DNA of 64,000 nt from Anniella stebbinsi (GCA_029215795.1 JARDYH010000003.1:88382609-88446608), one strand, 5' to 3'; shown: positions 44,510 through 57,574, counted from the stretch's first letter. Notes: generated from the sequence alone by a model not told the origin. Program-made: numbers and translations.

Positions 44510-46430
44510 CAGGAGGGGAGCTTCTGCAAGACCATGAAGTCCAGCATCTAAAATTACCTAACTGCACCACTGGAGGCAGTATTTAAAAATGCTTTTAAAA
44601 ACTCAAAAGGAAAACTACATGGAGCTCAGTGTTGTGGCTAGTTTGGCCCCAAAGCACTTTGGTAATTGTTTGTATGATTATGACCTCACCATTTATGCTT
44701 TTATTCAGACATTTCCCTCTACTCTTGTGGCTGCATCTGCCTCCCCCCACCCCAGTGCAGTCCCCATCAAATTTGGTGGTGGTGGGGAAACCCATCAGTT
44801 TAGCACTACAGAGCACTAAAAATGACACATTTATCTTGTTTTTTTTTTTGTTAGTTCTTCATGGAGTTGTTCAGCAGGGGGCCAGGACTCTGGGCCACCC
44901 AAAAAAGCCTGTCCCAAGGCAGGTTGCTGCCTGAAGCACCTGCTTGCCACCGCTCTTCCCAGATTTTGCCACCTGATGCAACTGCATCAGGCCGCTTCAT
45001 GAAAGGGCTGGCACTGCCACCAAAGATGCCCACTCCTGCTCTAATGGTTGGATCCAAATTCAGTCAGGCTTAGAGTAGAAATCAATGGAACAGGTTAGTC
45101 ACAAAATCCAATAACTACTTATGATTTCAAAAGATCGATTCGAAACATGATTAAGTCCGGATTCAATCCTCAGGGTGTTGTTTGGTATGACTAAATTTCA
45201 AAATAAATGTCCAATTATATTCAATTGTATAGATGTATTCAATTATAAAAAGGAGCTCTCCCCATTGCTAAGGATTTTTGATATTCCCTCTTGATTCCTA
45301 CGAAGTGATTCATACTTGACAACAAAGCACGCCGTGCAATAACCATCCTTATTATTTGAATCAGATCCTGACAGTTGTGTGAAAGGGCTTTGACATCCTT
45401 GCTTGCACACTGGTGCTTTTGCAGATCTTTGTGACCAGTTTGCTATGCACTCTATGGAAAAATTAGTACCAATCTGGTCTGACTTGGATTCTGTACCGTT
45501 TGATACAGAATCTCAGGTGGAGGTAATTTTAGTGCCCCCTTGTCAAATGGATTGAATCCGTTCCAGATACTTTCAACTGAGAATGGGAACAGGTTGGCTA
45601 AGGAGCTCCATGCAACCACCTGGGGTTTGGATGCTTGCCAGCTTATGAAATCATGTCAGAAGAAACTAATCTTGATGTAGGAGGTTAAATGGCTCTTTTG
45701 TAAAGGAGAGGAGCTGGCACCAATTTTAAAAAAGCTTGCAGTGTGTGTGTGGGGGTCTTAAATGTATATGGACATATTCTACTGAGATTCCAATGACATT
45801 GGGTCGTGTGTGTGATCAAGACGATATCTCCCCTCGACCTCTGTGAGTCTGTGGTTTTAACACAGTTTTAAAGAGGCCAAAACTGATTGGACAGACTTAG
45901 GCAGACAGTTCACCTTTTTGTGCACTGGCAGCTCTGGAACAGCTGGTCTTTGCTTGACTAAGGAAATGGCCAAAGAATTCTGAAAGGGGACTTAACAACT
46001 AAGGAATGTACTAACTCAGAATGAATATAAGAACAAAAGAAAGCAGCTGAACATAGAGCTCCATCAGATGAGCGTCTTATTGCACACTCATTACTGGGCA
46101 CTCACGGATTTTTGCGGGTCCTCATGATGTCACCTGCCTCCCGTGTTCCTCTTGCCCCTTCTAGCCTTCTTCATGCAACAAAAAACCACCCCAGTAAGTC
46201 TTGCCACTATCTCCTGCTGTACGGAGGAGAAACAGCGTGATCAAAACAGCCCACTGAATGGGCCACCTGCACCTTGTTTACTTCCTCTTTCCTCTCCCTT
46301 GAGAATGAGGAAGTAATGAGGAACAAATGCGTGGGTGGAGAAGCAATGGTGAGGAAATGTGATTTCCCCCCGTGTGATGATGCTGATACACTACTGCTTT
46401 ATAGCGGTATTGAAGTGCACTGATAACTGC
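44510..46430. other. No supported gene
   Basis: Several short overlapping frames. A stretch at 46055-46400 has the look of a non-autonomous element but I cannot define its ends. Confidence 0.4.
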
Positions 46431-46459
46431 TGGGCTCAATCCCCATTCCATATACCATT

Positions 46460-46540
46460 TTCCATGCTGGTGGGGGCTGATGGGAGCTGTAGTCCAAACA
46501 TCTGGAGGACACCAGGTTGCCTACTGGCTATCCCTGCTTT
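46460..46540. mobile_element. Half of a hAT-type palindromic MITE
   Basis: GCTGATGGGAGCTGTAGTCC, AAACATCTGGAGGACACCAG and GTTGCC match the right arm of the 21567 family. Confidence 0.6.
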
Positions 46541-46544
46541 GGAA

Positions 46545-48505
46545 TTTTGAAGGTCAGAAACAATATTTTAAAGTAACTAACCCTGGGAACTTATACAAAG
46601 CTAACTACAACTTAGGATACACCCAACGGGATGAATTAGTGGAATTTAAAAACAACCTCACCTCCACCTCATTCACCATGCCTTGCTACAAACTGCTTTT
46701 GAAAGTCTTCTTAGTTTCCAAAGTGGCCCCTCATTTGGCATGGGCAGGGTTTACAGTTTGAGTGTCAAAAATCTAAAGACTCCTTAGGGACTCAGAACTA
46801 ATTGTGCAGTTCAGTGGATTATGGCCAAAGTGTTTTTGCTCTTGGAAGTTTAACAGCTTTAAATCACTGGAAACATCAATTAAAGTTCTTTTCCCCACTG
46901 CTCCACTGATCACTTTTCAGTGTAAATAGTTCTGAGCTGAATGAACTGTTAGAGGTAAGTTTCATTTAATATTTATCATGCAGATAAAGTTATATAAAAC
47001 ACAAACATCCTGTTTTAGTCATCTCCACGAAAACTTAACATTTCTTCATTCTATGTAAATCTGAAATGGAGCTTTTCCTTAGATGATACTTTTGCTTCTG
47101 TTGCCATAAAAATCCACTCATTATGGAGGTTAGGCCTTTGAAATAATAGATATAATACAATTTAAAAAGTTATAAACAGTCAACATAACTTAATTAATCA
47201 GATGTACATTTCTGCCAAAGTGCCCTTATTTTACTTGTACTAAGAGTAGGAGTGATCCCCTTCCCAGCTTCCCTCCCTAACTTGTGGAGCTATCCCACCC
47301 CCACAGTTAGAAGCATTTAACAGCCTGAAAAAAATGTTGTTAGCATACTAAGCATAACATGGTGCTGATAAGACAAAATTGAATCAATGAATCTGTGGAG
47401 GGGGCAAGAACAACTGCCGCATACCTCCAGACTTTTGTAGTTCTTACTGCTATGAATCTCATTTTTCCCTTTACATGGAATTACAGTCACATAAAAATTG
47501 GGAGATATAGATTTGTTCCATTATATTACTTATCATTAAAGCCTACAACATCAGCAAGGGTAAAGTGGGGGCAGGACATGTGCAAGCAGGCACACCCCGT
47601 TCCCAAGTGTCCCCACATCTCTGGCGATGCATAAATCTTTGCACATTTGACGGAATGTACTTACAAAGCTCTCATGACCCGGAATAGTCATAAGGCAAGA
47701 TCTCGATTGCAGGAGCTTTGTAAACACATTCAGTTGGACATGCTTACAAGCCTCTGTTTTTAGATCTCACTGAAAGTGTGAAGATTATGAGGTAGCCAGG
47801 AGTGTTGGGACACTTGCACATGTTCTGCCTCTACTTTAGCGCTACTCACGTTGCAGGCAAACACTTGCATAGGTTTATGTGAAGTTTAGTTCCATATCAT
47901 GATATCGGCACGATGGCCAGCTTCCTTTCCCTACAGAAAAAAATGGGTGCAGGTTATCTTCCATTCGGTATCATTCACAATCAACAATTCTTTTATAGGG
48001 TTACAACCTCATTCTTGCAAAACAAGCAATCAAAGCTGGATGTAGTTACCTTTGGTGCTCCAGTACTACCATATTAACCCACCCCATTTCCTGCTCTCTG
48101 AAATAGCCATCCACTGTGACTTGCTCTTTCTGATATCTGGAACTAGCTTTCAGAACAATGTGTACCCTGATGGTGCCACATAAATAGCAATAATGATACC
48201 TCTTTGTACCCCCTACTCACATATGATGTATTTCACATTAATCTAATCAGCATTTGATTATATCTTAATATCACTTACACTTCTCTTGAAACTGGATTGT
48301 ATGCTACCATTTTTTGATAACCTGCAATAGAATAATGTTACGGAGGGTGAAACTCCATGTTGCCTTCACACATGTGTGTTGGCATTTGTAGAGAAAAATC
48401 ATCAGATGGCAGGCAGGCTCAACTCCTCTTGCCCCTTCAGTTTCTAAAGATTAAGGTGCAAACTAACCATTCAGTTACAGTTGGGTACACGACATAACTG
48501 AATCA
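46545..48505. other. No supported gene
   Basis: Upstream flank without recognisable exon or repeat. Confidence 0.45.
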
Positions 48506-48507
48506 CT

Positions 48508-48625
48508 TAATCAGGGATAGTTAATTTTTAGCCCACCAGATGTTTTGACCCCATAACTCTCATCAGCCATAGCCAGCATAGCCAATGGTGAGGGATCATG
48601 GGAGTTGTAGGCCAAACTAGCACTA
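48508..48625. mobile_element. hAT-type palindromic MITE
   Basis: CAGGGATAGTTAATTTTTAG at the left, then CCACCAGATGTTTTGACCCC, AGCCAGCATAGCCAATGGTG and a GGGAGTTGTAGGCC right arm. Target duplication not clear. Confidence 0.6.
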
Positions 48626-48629
48626 TCTT

Positions 48630-49610
48630 CAAGAGAGACACAACCATTACCTGCCTGAGTTAAGGGGATTCACACAGCAGCCAAAAACTTGTGCCCTGTG
48701 TACCTGCTCATGAGCGATTCCAGAAAGCTTGTGACGCTTGAGGGTTATTATTAAGCATACCAAACTGTACTTTCTTTGAATCCCCACCCCGTGTTGCTGC
48801 TGGGGTTTCCTGCCCTTCGGTCTGAGAAACAATGGGATAAAGTAAATCTGTCAGCTTCAGTTGAAAAGACGGAATTGCAACAATGCATCTTGAACCTTTA
48901 ATTTTGTTACTCTGATGCCACCACAGCAATGAATGTGATTTAAACGCCCACCGGCCCAGTGTCTTCATTGACTGCTCTTGCAAGCTCAGCTGATTGGTAC
49001 CATTTATCCTGGTGTCAGATTGCACATTGTGTGATTTTTTGCATTCACATGCTTGGAAACCATGGGATGCGCTCACTTTCGTTGCTGAAAAATAAATGAA
49101 GCAAGCAAGCATTCAAAGGGATTCAATTGCACTATTGTATAGGCCGGGTTTTGTCACAGAATGGTATTCTGTGAACACAGTCAAATAAGTTCCTATTTTC
49201 AAATGGTACAATTAGCTCAACAAAAGCTCCCCCCCCCCCCACGAATCCGTGTCAACAAAAAGGCCCCTGTAGCAACACTATACTGGTTGTTGTATCAGAA
49301 AGTGATAGGGCTGGAGTATCATGCAATCAATCTCAATTATTCCTTTCATTAGAAAAGAAAGCACAATCATACTTTTCTGCAAATCTGCATGCTCACCTGT
49401 TTAAGGAGCTTATCGGTAGGCAAGAATCAACTCTATCAAGCCTTTGACTTAGGTGGATTTGCTGTTTCACTTTCTCAAACACCCTTTTTATGTCACCATT
49501 TCCTGAAATCTCAAGAGTTTGGGGCTGGGAATGTATGTTCTCAGGCCTTTGGAGAAACTGTCAGGGAACAGGATTGGGGTTCAAGCATTGATTGTGTGAG
49601 TGTGTGTGTA
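48630..49610. other. No supported gene
   Basis: A C-run at 49228-49240. The 134-residue minus frame at 48708-49112 has no motif I recognise. Confidence 0.4.
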
Positions 49611-49618
49611 TACACATG

Positions 49619-49645
49619 TACACACACACACACACACACACACAC
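49619..49645. repeat. CA microsatellite
   Basis: About 13 CA units, preceded by GTGTGTGTGTATACACATGT. Confidence 0.9.
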
Positions 49646-50024
49646 TACGTCACCAGGATACAAGAACCTGGGCTGCAAGCCCGTTATTATGAAAGCCAAA
49701 AAGTGCTTAGTTATGCAAAAATTGCAGTCATAATTTACACATAACTAAGCACTTTACAGAGATAATTTGCATAGAATAAGCTAATTGTAGCTCTCATTTG
49801 CCCAAGATATCCAAATTGCCTTTTTAAAAGGAAATTTTTAAAGACAAAATCCACAAGTAATGCACACCCTCCCAGTAATGGCAGAGTGCACCAGTCCACT
49901 GCAAATTTCTCTAGCATCCCTACCTTGAGTGCCCATTTGTCCCAACTGAGTCCCCCCCCCCTTCAGCTTAATTATAGTGCACAGGAAGGGGCCCCTTTTC
50001 AAGGGAATTGTAGCTGGGGAGGGG

Positions 50025-50165
50025 ATTTATTTATTATTTATTTTTAATCTGCCCAATACTTAGCATTCTCTGGGTGGGTTATAAACAGAAGACTAAAATG
50101 CCATACAAACCATTATAAAATACAATACAACTATTTAAAAGAATAAAAATACGATATGATACAAA
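50025..50165 (-). mobile_element. LINE 3' end, second L2/CR1-like family, antisense
   Basis: TTTATTTATTATTTATTTTT tail, then CTGCCCAATACTTAGC and TCTCTGGGTGGGTT (worn hairpin about 50070-50100), then T/A-rich 3'UTR. Confidence 0.65.
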
Positions 50166-50214
50166 ACAGCAAACAGAACAGAAATCAATTTTTTAAAAAG
50201 CCATTCATAGCTAT

Positions 50215-50710
50215 TAAGGCACAATCCTATTGGGATGCCCATCAGCTACCTGGCTTGGGGGCTGATGGGCATCTTATGCAGATAGGGAGGAGCATGGAGG
50301 CAATCTTTGCCTCCAAGCTCTTCCTGCTCTGCATTTGTGCTAGACGGTTTCTTTGGCCATCTAGCTCAGGCTCTGCAGATCAGGAAGGAAGGGAAGGCAG
50401 GGGAGGCAGGAGGATTCTTCAAAAGCCAGCCTCCCCAGTCACCTCCCCTTCCCATCCACAGAACCACTTACTTTCCCTCTTCCCTGAGGTCAACCACTGG
50501 CGTGATTTTCTCTGCACTGGCTGGAGGGGGAGGGAAATTCAGACTCCGGCTTTCAGTCAGAACCAGCCAGAACTCTAAAAGATGTAGCCAAGAATTCCAA
50601 AGGAGCTATTTTGGGGATAGGGTTCAGCACCTTGGATAGCTCCTTTGGAGTGCTAGCTGGTTCTCAATAAAGCCCAAAATGGATTCACAGCCCCGCTGAC
50701 ATTAGAGCCA
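50215..50710. repeat. GC-rich dispersed repeat, relative of 5640-5760
   Basis: Begins GGCACAATCCTATTGGGATG and ends with the AGCACCTTGGATAGCTCC block shared with 5640-5760. Its frames (50156-50578, 50307-50639) look like chance. It contains GATGCCCATCAG and CTGATGGGCATC, a short hairpin at 50234-50275. Confidence 0.45.
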
Positions 50711-50714
50711 CCAA

Positions 50715-52025
50715 TGCAGTGGTGAAGACCTGTTATTGACATTTCATTCATTGAACAGTCAGGACTCAACGATACGTCCAAATGCAATTGTTTGCCTAGC
50801 CTAAGTCCTGTTTCGCTCTCTGTTGTATATGTCTGGGAGACTGAACACTGAAGAATATGTCTCAGCTTAATTGTGTTTGGTTTTTTGGTTTTTTATTTGT
50901 GAGGAATAAATATTTACATACAAATGTAGGGAAAGTGTCTTTATTATTGCTTTGTTATACAATAGCTGGAAACTAAAGAAAGGCTACCCATGGTTAACTC
51001 TAAAAAAAAGTGTTGAATATTTTATCGCCATCCAGTGCTGACTGGCTGCAGAGATATAAACAAGCATACAAAAGAATAGACTGCCTAAGCAAACACGCTG
51101 GGGGCTTTTGTAAATATCCTGAGAATTGCTTAACAAGAGCTGTGGCATCGTTTCAAGGGGGAAAAAACAATTTAATTTACTTGGTAACAGAATTGTGGCT
51201 GGGCTCCTGCAATTCCTTCTGACTACGACAGTCATAGCCAACTGACTCCTTTGCCCATTGTTACAGTGACTAGATGTAGCCTCAAGGCATTCAGCAGTTA
51301 GGTTGGTTTCTTGACTCCTGGATCTGATATTGGATCAGTGTGGCAGGCTAACATAGTTTTTCCGGTGGCAGGATAGGTTTTTCCAGGCTCAAATGCTTGC
51401 ACCTTTTTTTGGTATCTTTGAACTGGCCTAGCAAAGGTCATACACCAGAGGTCGAGAATGTCAGGCCTGCGACCCAAACCTGGCCCTCCTAGGGTTTCCC
51501 AGAAGGCATTGGCCCCTCCCTTTCCCATGGCCCCATCCCTTTACCCAACCACAAATTGCTTGGTGACTTCCCAGCTTCTGTGCAGTCCACCTCTCAATTC
51601 TAAAATGTTGAATTTACTTTCCTAAATTGTTCTCCAAAGAATCAAGATTAATACTAAACAACTTGGATAGCATATATTAGCCGTACAGTTAATCTTTAAA
51701 CTGAATCAATGCCTCTACCACATGTGTTGAGTTAAAAGAGATAAATTAGGTTATTTCTCAAACATGAATACTTGTCTTCTACCTACCAAACATAGGTATT
51801 TCACTTTCACCTGGTGAAAATGTACTGCTCTAATGTGCCCAGTAACTTCACACCTTATATTTACCTATCTGTCATGGACATTTCATATTTGTTTGCTACT
51901 TTGTTCTTGTGAGGGGTAAGGCTGGACCAAGTAAGTTAACGACATTCAACAGCAAAATTGACTAGGTTCCTATATGTCCATACTGGACCTCACAAACTGT
52001 CATGGGTGCTGGTGTTAGAAAGGCC
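50715..52025. other. No supported gene
   Basis: A GGTCGAGAATGTCAGGCCTG / CCTGGCCCTCCTAGG stretch near 51450-51495 may be the end of a hAT-type element. Otherwise nothing. Confidence 0.4.
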
Positions 52026-52033
52026 CTATAGGG

Positions 52034-52637
52034 CAGGGGTGATCAACCCATTTCAGTCCATGGGTTAAATTCCACTTTGGAAAAGAGCTCGGGGACCTCC
52101 TTCTAGCAGTTAGTGGAGGCAAAGGCAAATGTGGGTGAGACCAAATGCACATCACTCATGTGCACTCACAAAACACACGCTCCCCCCTCCTCGAAATGGC
52201 ATCTCCCATGCTGCGGTTAGTTTTTAAAAAAGAAGAAGCCTCCAGTGATGGCAACAGAGGCTTTTCAAAAGTCTGATTGCAGTAGGGGAGGGTTGTTTTT
52301 TTGAGGGGAGGTCACAGCACTGGAGAGGGTTCACCCTCCCTTTTCCAGAAACTCCCCCCCCCCGAAAGTCCTCCCATGCTGCAATTAGCCTTTTAAAAAG
52401 CTTGCCTTGGCAATGATGGAGACCATTGAAAAGCCAACATTCAGCAGTGGAAGGAAGCAAGGAGGAGAAATCTCTTATCTTTGATCAGCTGCTGATTGGA
52501 CATTTTTAAAAAAATCAGGACTGAAGGGAGATAGGGCTTGGGAGAAGGTGCGAGGCCTCGGGGGAGAAGCTGCTGGACCTGAGGGGTAACCCCTGTAGGC
52601 CGTATCTGGCCATTAGGCCAGAGGTACCCCATCCTTA
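52034..52637. mobile_element. Non-autonomous hAT-type element, 604 bp
   Basis: Perfect 8-bp target duplication CTATAGGG at 52026-52033 and 52638-52645. Left end CAGGGGTGATCAACCC has the CAGGGG start common in hAT elements; the right end ATACCCC-like sequence is worn. Near the right end are CTGTAGGCCGTATCTGGCC words. No transposase frame. Confidence 0.72.
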
Positions 52638-52686
52638 CTATAGGGAATGATTTAAAGACATCCCTTTGACTTCCATAGGAAGCATG

Positions 52687-52687
<1 letters not shown>

Positions 52688-52723
<36 letters not shown>
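52688..52723. repeat. AT microsatellite
   Basis: About 18 AT units. Confidence 0.92.
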
Positions 52724-52726
<3 letters not shown>

Positions 52727-52729
52727 GGA

Positions 52730-53375
52730 TAAAGAGATGCAAGCTCCGCTTGTGATAACGAAACAATAATGTAAATAAGACACCATTGAATTGTAAATGA
52801 ACATGTTTTAGTGGCCAGATTTATAGTGTTTAGTAAATATATGAATAAACATCAATGGGAATCTACCCTGCCATTGAAAATCATTGATTGCTTAGATAAA
52901 ATGCATCTTGATTGAATTTGCACAATCTGGCCCCACTCACCTGCTGGAGGTTGCACTGCTCCTCTACAACAAAAAAACATGCACTTACTACGGACAGCTA
53001 TTCTCAAAGCCCCTTTCAGATCTTCACATTCCTTTCTGAATAGTGGACAGCACCCAATACTGAAGCTGTGCTCCCAGTCAATCTGTTGTGCAAGTTGAAC
53101 CCACTGCTTGCACAACAAAAAGCTAGTGGTTCAAAAAGCAACCCTGCGAACACGCAGAAACTCTCGTTTCTGGATTGAGACAGTCAGCTTCCTTCTGCAA
53201 GCTCTGCTGATTTTAGAGCCCCTAGCTCCCTGTTGCTCTAGCAGTGGGTCTTCCCGGTGCACAAGCAGGCTTGGATACTTCTCATTGTGTGGGCAGGATC
53301 AGGATCGCACCCACTGTCCCATCTGTCAACCTTCCCATGTTGATATAATTCCCACAGGAACAGCTGTGTTTATTG
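52730..53375. other. No supported gene
   Basis: Nothing recognisable. Confidence 0.4.
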
Positions 53376-53377
53376 CA

Positions 53378-53480
53378 AAAATGATCGAGTCTTATGGCAC
53401 CTCAAAAGCTAACACATTTATTCTGGAATAAGCTTTCATGGCTAGACTACACATTTGTCAGATGCATGAAGCGCTATTCT
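53378..53480. repeat. Dispersed amniote repeat fragment
   Basis: GAGTCTTATGGCACCTCAAA, ACACATTTATTCTGGAATAA, GCTTTCATGGCTAGACT and TCAGATGCATGAA follow the order of a common reptile dispersed repeat. I recognise the sequence but am not sure of its class. Confidence 0.6.
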
Positions 53481-53755
53481 ATGTTGTCAGGTAATTGCAC
53501 ATCTAGGCAGAGAGAAAAAGTGTCAGTAGTGAAGTCAGAGGGGAATGAAATGAAAAAAAAAGAATTAAAATACTACATTAAAATTGCATTAATGTTTAAG
53601 TCAGAGCTGTGTGCAAATGGCCTCTTGAAATTTTCCACCTTACTTGGGGCAGAGAAATTTGGGAGACAATTTCACAGAATTTCTCCACGGGTAAGAGAAA
53701 TTCTCAACACTTCCTCACAGGTGGGGCTCCCCATTGGCAGGGTTTATAACACAGT

Positions 53756-53981
53756 GGCTGAATTCGGATGACACGATAGTCAATGGTGGGGTAATAATCA
53801 ACTTTACAGTTGTTCATCTAGGGGGTACTCCCCACACAACATGGTAATAAATAATCAACTGTGGTGTGGATTAGGATCTGCGCTGAGTTGACTATGGCAA
53901 CATTCGGACAACACGATAGTCAATACAACTGACTATTGTTTCCCCACCTCCAGTTGCTTATTGTGTCGTCCGAATTCAGCC
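53756..53981 (+). mobile_element. GGCTGAATTCGGACGACAC MITE, copy 3
   Basis: GGCTGAATTCGGATGACACG at the left and CGTCCGAATTCAGCC at the right. The flanks are AGT on both sides (53753-53755, 53982-53984). Same orientation as 43645 and very similar to it. Confidence 0.85.
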
Positions 53982-54337
53982 AGTGTCTTTCTTTATTGCT
54001 ATGGAGTTTGGGTTTTGTGTGTGTGCTGGAACAGCATCAGCTGTGTTGTCAGACTGGCCTCCATTTTGCATCCATCACAATGCCAGTGTGGTGGTGAAAG
54101 GCAGTGTTGTGCTTAGCTCCAGGGATGAGGTAAAATCTGGCAAAATCTGCTCTCCAATTTCCTGAGAGTTTTCTTCCCCCATGGAAGGAGCTTTCGTTAT
54201 CCTGCCTCATTCGTAGAGTGTTTTATAATTTATTTTTGTGTTGTTTTTGAGCTTACCTAACCATAAATAGTCACCCAGTCTGCCTGTACTGCTGATCTTA
54301 AAAAGTCCCATGGGAGGAATTACCTCATGATGTAATC

Positions 54338-54376
<39 letters not shown>

Positions 54377-54510
54377 CATATTTATTTATTTATTTCTTAC
54401 CCGCCTCTCCCTCTGGATTGAGGCGGGGAACAAGATTAAAAACAAATAATATAAAATACATAAAACTGATTAAAACATATAAAACGAATACATTATTTTA
54501 ATAAACAGGC
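54338..54510 (-). mobile_element. L2 LINE 3' end, antisense
   Basis: AAT tail (54338-54372), TTTA run, hairpin CCCGCCTC ... GAGGCGGG (54400-54427), then 3'UTR. The ORF part is missing, cut near 54510. Confidence 0.8.
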
Positions 54511-54514
54511 CTGT

Positions 54515-54965
54515 CTTCTTCTGGATTTTAATGGAATTGTAGGAAGCTGAGGAGGCTACAGGTTGCCAGAGAGATGATTATACAATGAAAACAGGACATT
54601 TGCAACCACTCCTCGGCTGCCTCCAAAGTAAGCTATGCCCAAGAAACCCAAATCCAACCCATGAGAATTTCTGTGAAATGTCTTGACCACTGAATTTGTT
54701 TTTGAAAGCAATTTCTCTTCTATCAAATTGATAGAGGTATGAAATGAGAATGGTTGAAAAAAAATGTGGGAGAAATTTTTGGCACAGCACTAGTTTAACT
54801 GTATGGGGAACAGTGCTCATTCACAAAGTAGTGTTGGTTATGTTCAACATGTTTATATGCTCTTGTATACATGCTATATATATAGGATCATATTCAATGG
54901 GTTGTATCTGATGTTAGTCTAATTTAAGACCCATTCATTTCAGTGCATCTGCTCTAAGTAGGACT
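54515..54965. other. No supported gene
   Basis: Nothing recognisable beyond a worn AT-rich repeat at about 54650-54800. Confidence 0.4.
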
Positions 54966-54969
54966 CACA

Positions 54970-55155
54970 TTGGCCCTGTTCAGACAACACACTAAATCAT
55001 GATGGTTAAGCATTTTGAGCTAAACATTATGGCACAGTGTGTCATGTGAACCATTCTTAACCATGGTGGCTACATAACCATGGTTTAAACACGTTCACTA
55101 AACACTTGCTGCAAAAGGGTTAATGGCCTAACTATGGTGTTGTCTGAACATGCTC
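54970..55155. mobile_element. TTGTTCAGA... palindromic MITE, copy 2
   Basis: CCCTGTTCAGACAACACACT at the left and GGTGTTGTCTGAACATG at the right. The interior has CATGATGGTTAAGCATTTTG, TGTCATGTGAACCATTC and AACCATGGTTTAAAC. Longer than the 44388 copy by an extra internal block (55060-55130). Confidence 0.7.
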
Positions 55156-55159
55156 AATG

Positions 55160-57490
55160 GATACAACCCAGACTGTCTCTTCATGCAATCAGGAGCTCTG
55201 CTTGTTCAATGATCCCATTCTACAGAAGTGGATTATATACAGACATCAAAGGCTTGACAAATACTAATGCCACTGTTGTGGGGCAATAGAGACCAGCCCA
55301 AATGAAATTGCTTTTAATCTCAGTTTACTTACTGAGACGACCAATCTCATTTCACACATTGTTGGGCCTTGTACATTGTTGTTCCAATGTACATGCCTGC
55401 CTTGTACATTGGAACGGTAGTGAAAGAAGGTGGAGCTGTGTTAAATATTTTCTTCTATCTGTTAGCTTAACATGTCTCCATGAATTCCAAACAACCTGCT
55501 ATATTGAGACAATAGAAAATTGTTAATGAATTGTGTTGGCACTTAGGTTTAAGTAGATGGAGGCTGTGAGCAGCATATCCATTAGAAAGAGTCTAGTGCC
55601 AGACACCTGTAACGGGAGGGGGAAAAACACAGCAGAAGCTGCTCATGACTGGCTCTTTCCATGAAAATTTAAGCATGTTCTATTTAAGGTAGTTCCAAGC
55701 TTGCTGCATTTGAAACAATCTAGTGTTAGAGCAGAATACTCCATTGAAAAGAATATATTTTTAAAGCATGTTCAGCATTTCCCCAATCCTCCATCTATGG
55801 AGAGTGGAATTCAGCTACTAGTGTATAAAAACAGAGGAAGAGGCCATGGGCAAGCCCTTCTGAAAATCTTCCTTTGAAAGTTTTTTGCGTGTATGTGTGT
55901 GTGAGTGTGTATATTTTATTGCCCATTGTTACCATTCGACTCTAAACTTTGCAAAAAAAAATCTCTAGAATAGTAATGAAGAAATGGAATTGTCGGCGGA
56001 TAACCAATTTTTCATTCAAGGCATGTGCAATCTGAAGCAAGATATGAAGGGCAGCTGTTCTATTGTGTATTTTAATGCATTGCATTATAAGTTCTTTTGA
56101 TTTTTCTGAAGAAGACATTTTCGTTTACTTCAAAGCTTAGGAAAGTCACCGTGTCACTTTGACAGTAAAAATAATAATAAAAATAACCGAACCAGACATT
56201 ATCTTACAGTTCTCAAGCTCTACGGCAGTAGAGTTTAACAAAAACACACGTGTATACACCTCAGGGAAATAGGTAAATCTGCAGAATGGCATATTAAGCT
56301 TTCATTGTTCAGTTACTTCTGCCTTGATCACCTGTGCCAAAAATCCATGGGAGCCCTGCATGAAATGCACATTTTGTCATTGTCACTGAAAATGGTATGT
56401 ATACTACTGATAAGAGAGTTCTGGCACTTGTGTGAACCAGTTAGTCTCCTGCTTTAAAGCAAAGATTCACAACTTTTTATTTTATTTCAAGATACATAAA
56501 CAATATACATACCCAGCCCAAATTGCTTCCCATTTAAGATTTTATATAATGGAAAGAGGCTATTGTTCTTGGAGAGGCAAGCAAAAGAGGGGACATCAAT
56601 CCAAGCCAAACTAAGTAAATACCAAACAAAGAGAGAGAGAGAAAAGATTATACACATTAGAGTAATGCTGGTCTATCCAGCCTAACATTTGTTGGCACAC
56701 TGGCTGACCAGATGCCCACGGAAAGCCCATAAGCAGAACATGGATACAACAGCAACACCCTCCTACTTATGTTCACCAGCAACTGGCATACTATCTCTGA
56801 AACTGCAGATAATATGATTAGCCATTGATAGCCTCATCCTCCATGAGTTTGTTTGTACATGCAAGGGAGGGGAAGGAAAGGTAGAAGTGGCCATCACAGA
56901 ACAAAAAATGTATTGGCTAGCATGGTCATCCCTTAATATTGTCCTGGGGAAATAAGCTTATTGTTTATTGTGTTGAAAGTCCCCATTCCCAAAGATGGAG
57001 AAGTTCTTTCTTCCATAGGAAGGGAATCTCTCTATCTAGTCCATTGAGTTTGGATGTCATAGACCTGGATGGTGGTAGCCCATCCTTGAAAGTGTGTGGG
57101 AACATGTGGCAGGGGTGAAGTCATTGGGTGGAAAACGATGTAATTCCTACCAACAGAATAACCTCAGAACAATATGTATGCCCTTCAATGTGGTTCAAAA
57201 TTCAAGCTTTTGGTATCAATAGCCTCTCTGGTCCATTTCATTTCCTACATCTAATTCAGCCCCAAGTGTAGGTTGGTTCACACTTCTTCTTCTTCCACCT
57301 TAATAGAAACCTCCGTGTGAAGCAGGACCTCCATAAATGCAAGCTAGGCCAATGTGAGCAGGGATAGCTTGCACAGGTGTTTCAGCTCAGATTGAAGAGC
57401 CTATGCCAGGCAACTTGACCCAATAGGTTTTCTCAAAAATAAAACCAAAAGGAGGAGAGCATCCAAATCAGGACAAGAAAAAAAGGGGGG
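55160..57490. other. No supported gene
   Basis: Upstream flank; short frames only. GTACATTGTTG and CTTGTACATTGGAAC words repeat at 55367-55415. Confidence 0.45.
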
Positions 57491-57492
57491 AG

Positions 57493-57569
57493 AAACAGGT
57501 TCCCAGGATGCTAACGTACTTTATTTCAAAGCCCATCAAGTACTTTAGCATCCTGAGAACCTGTTTTTC
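57493..57569. repeat. Short perfect-stem palindrome
   Basis: AAACAGGTTCCCAGGATGCT at 57493 pairs with AGCATCCTGAGAACCTGTTT ending near 57566, continuing into GTACT on each side of a loop of about 20 bases. It could be a tiny MITE or fold-back; no duplication is clear. Confidence 0.65.
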
Positions 57570-57574
57570 CTTTT

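Noticed and set aside
50156..50639. Two long overlapping plus-strand frames (140 and 110 residues).
   Set aside because: They lie in a GC-rich dispersed repeat, overlap each other in different frames and show no domain.
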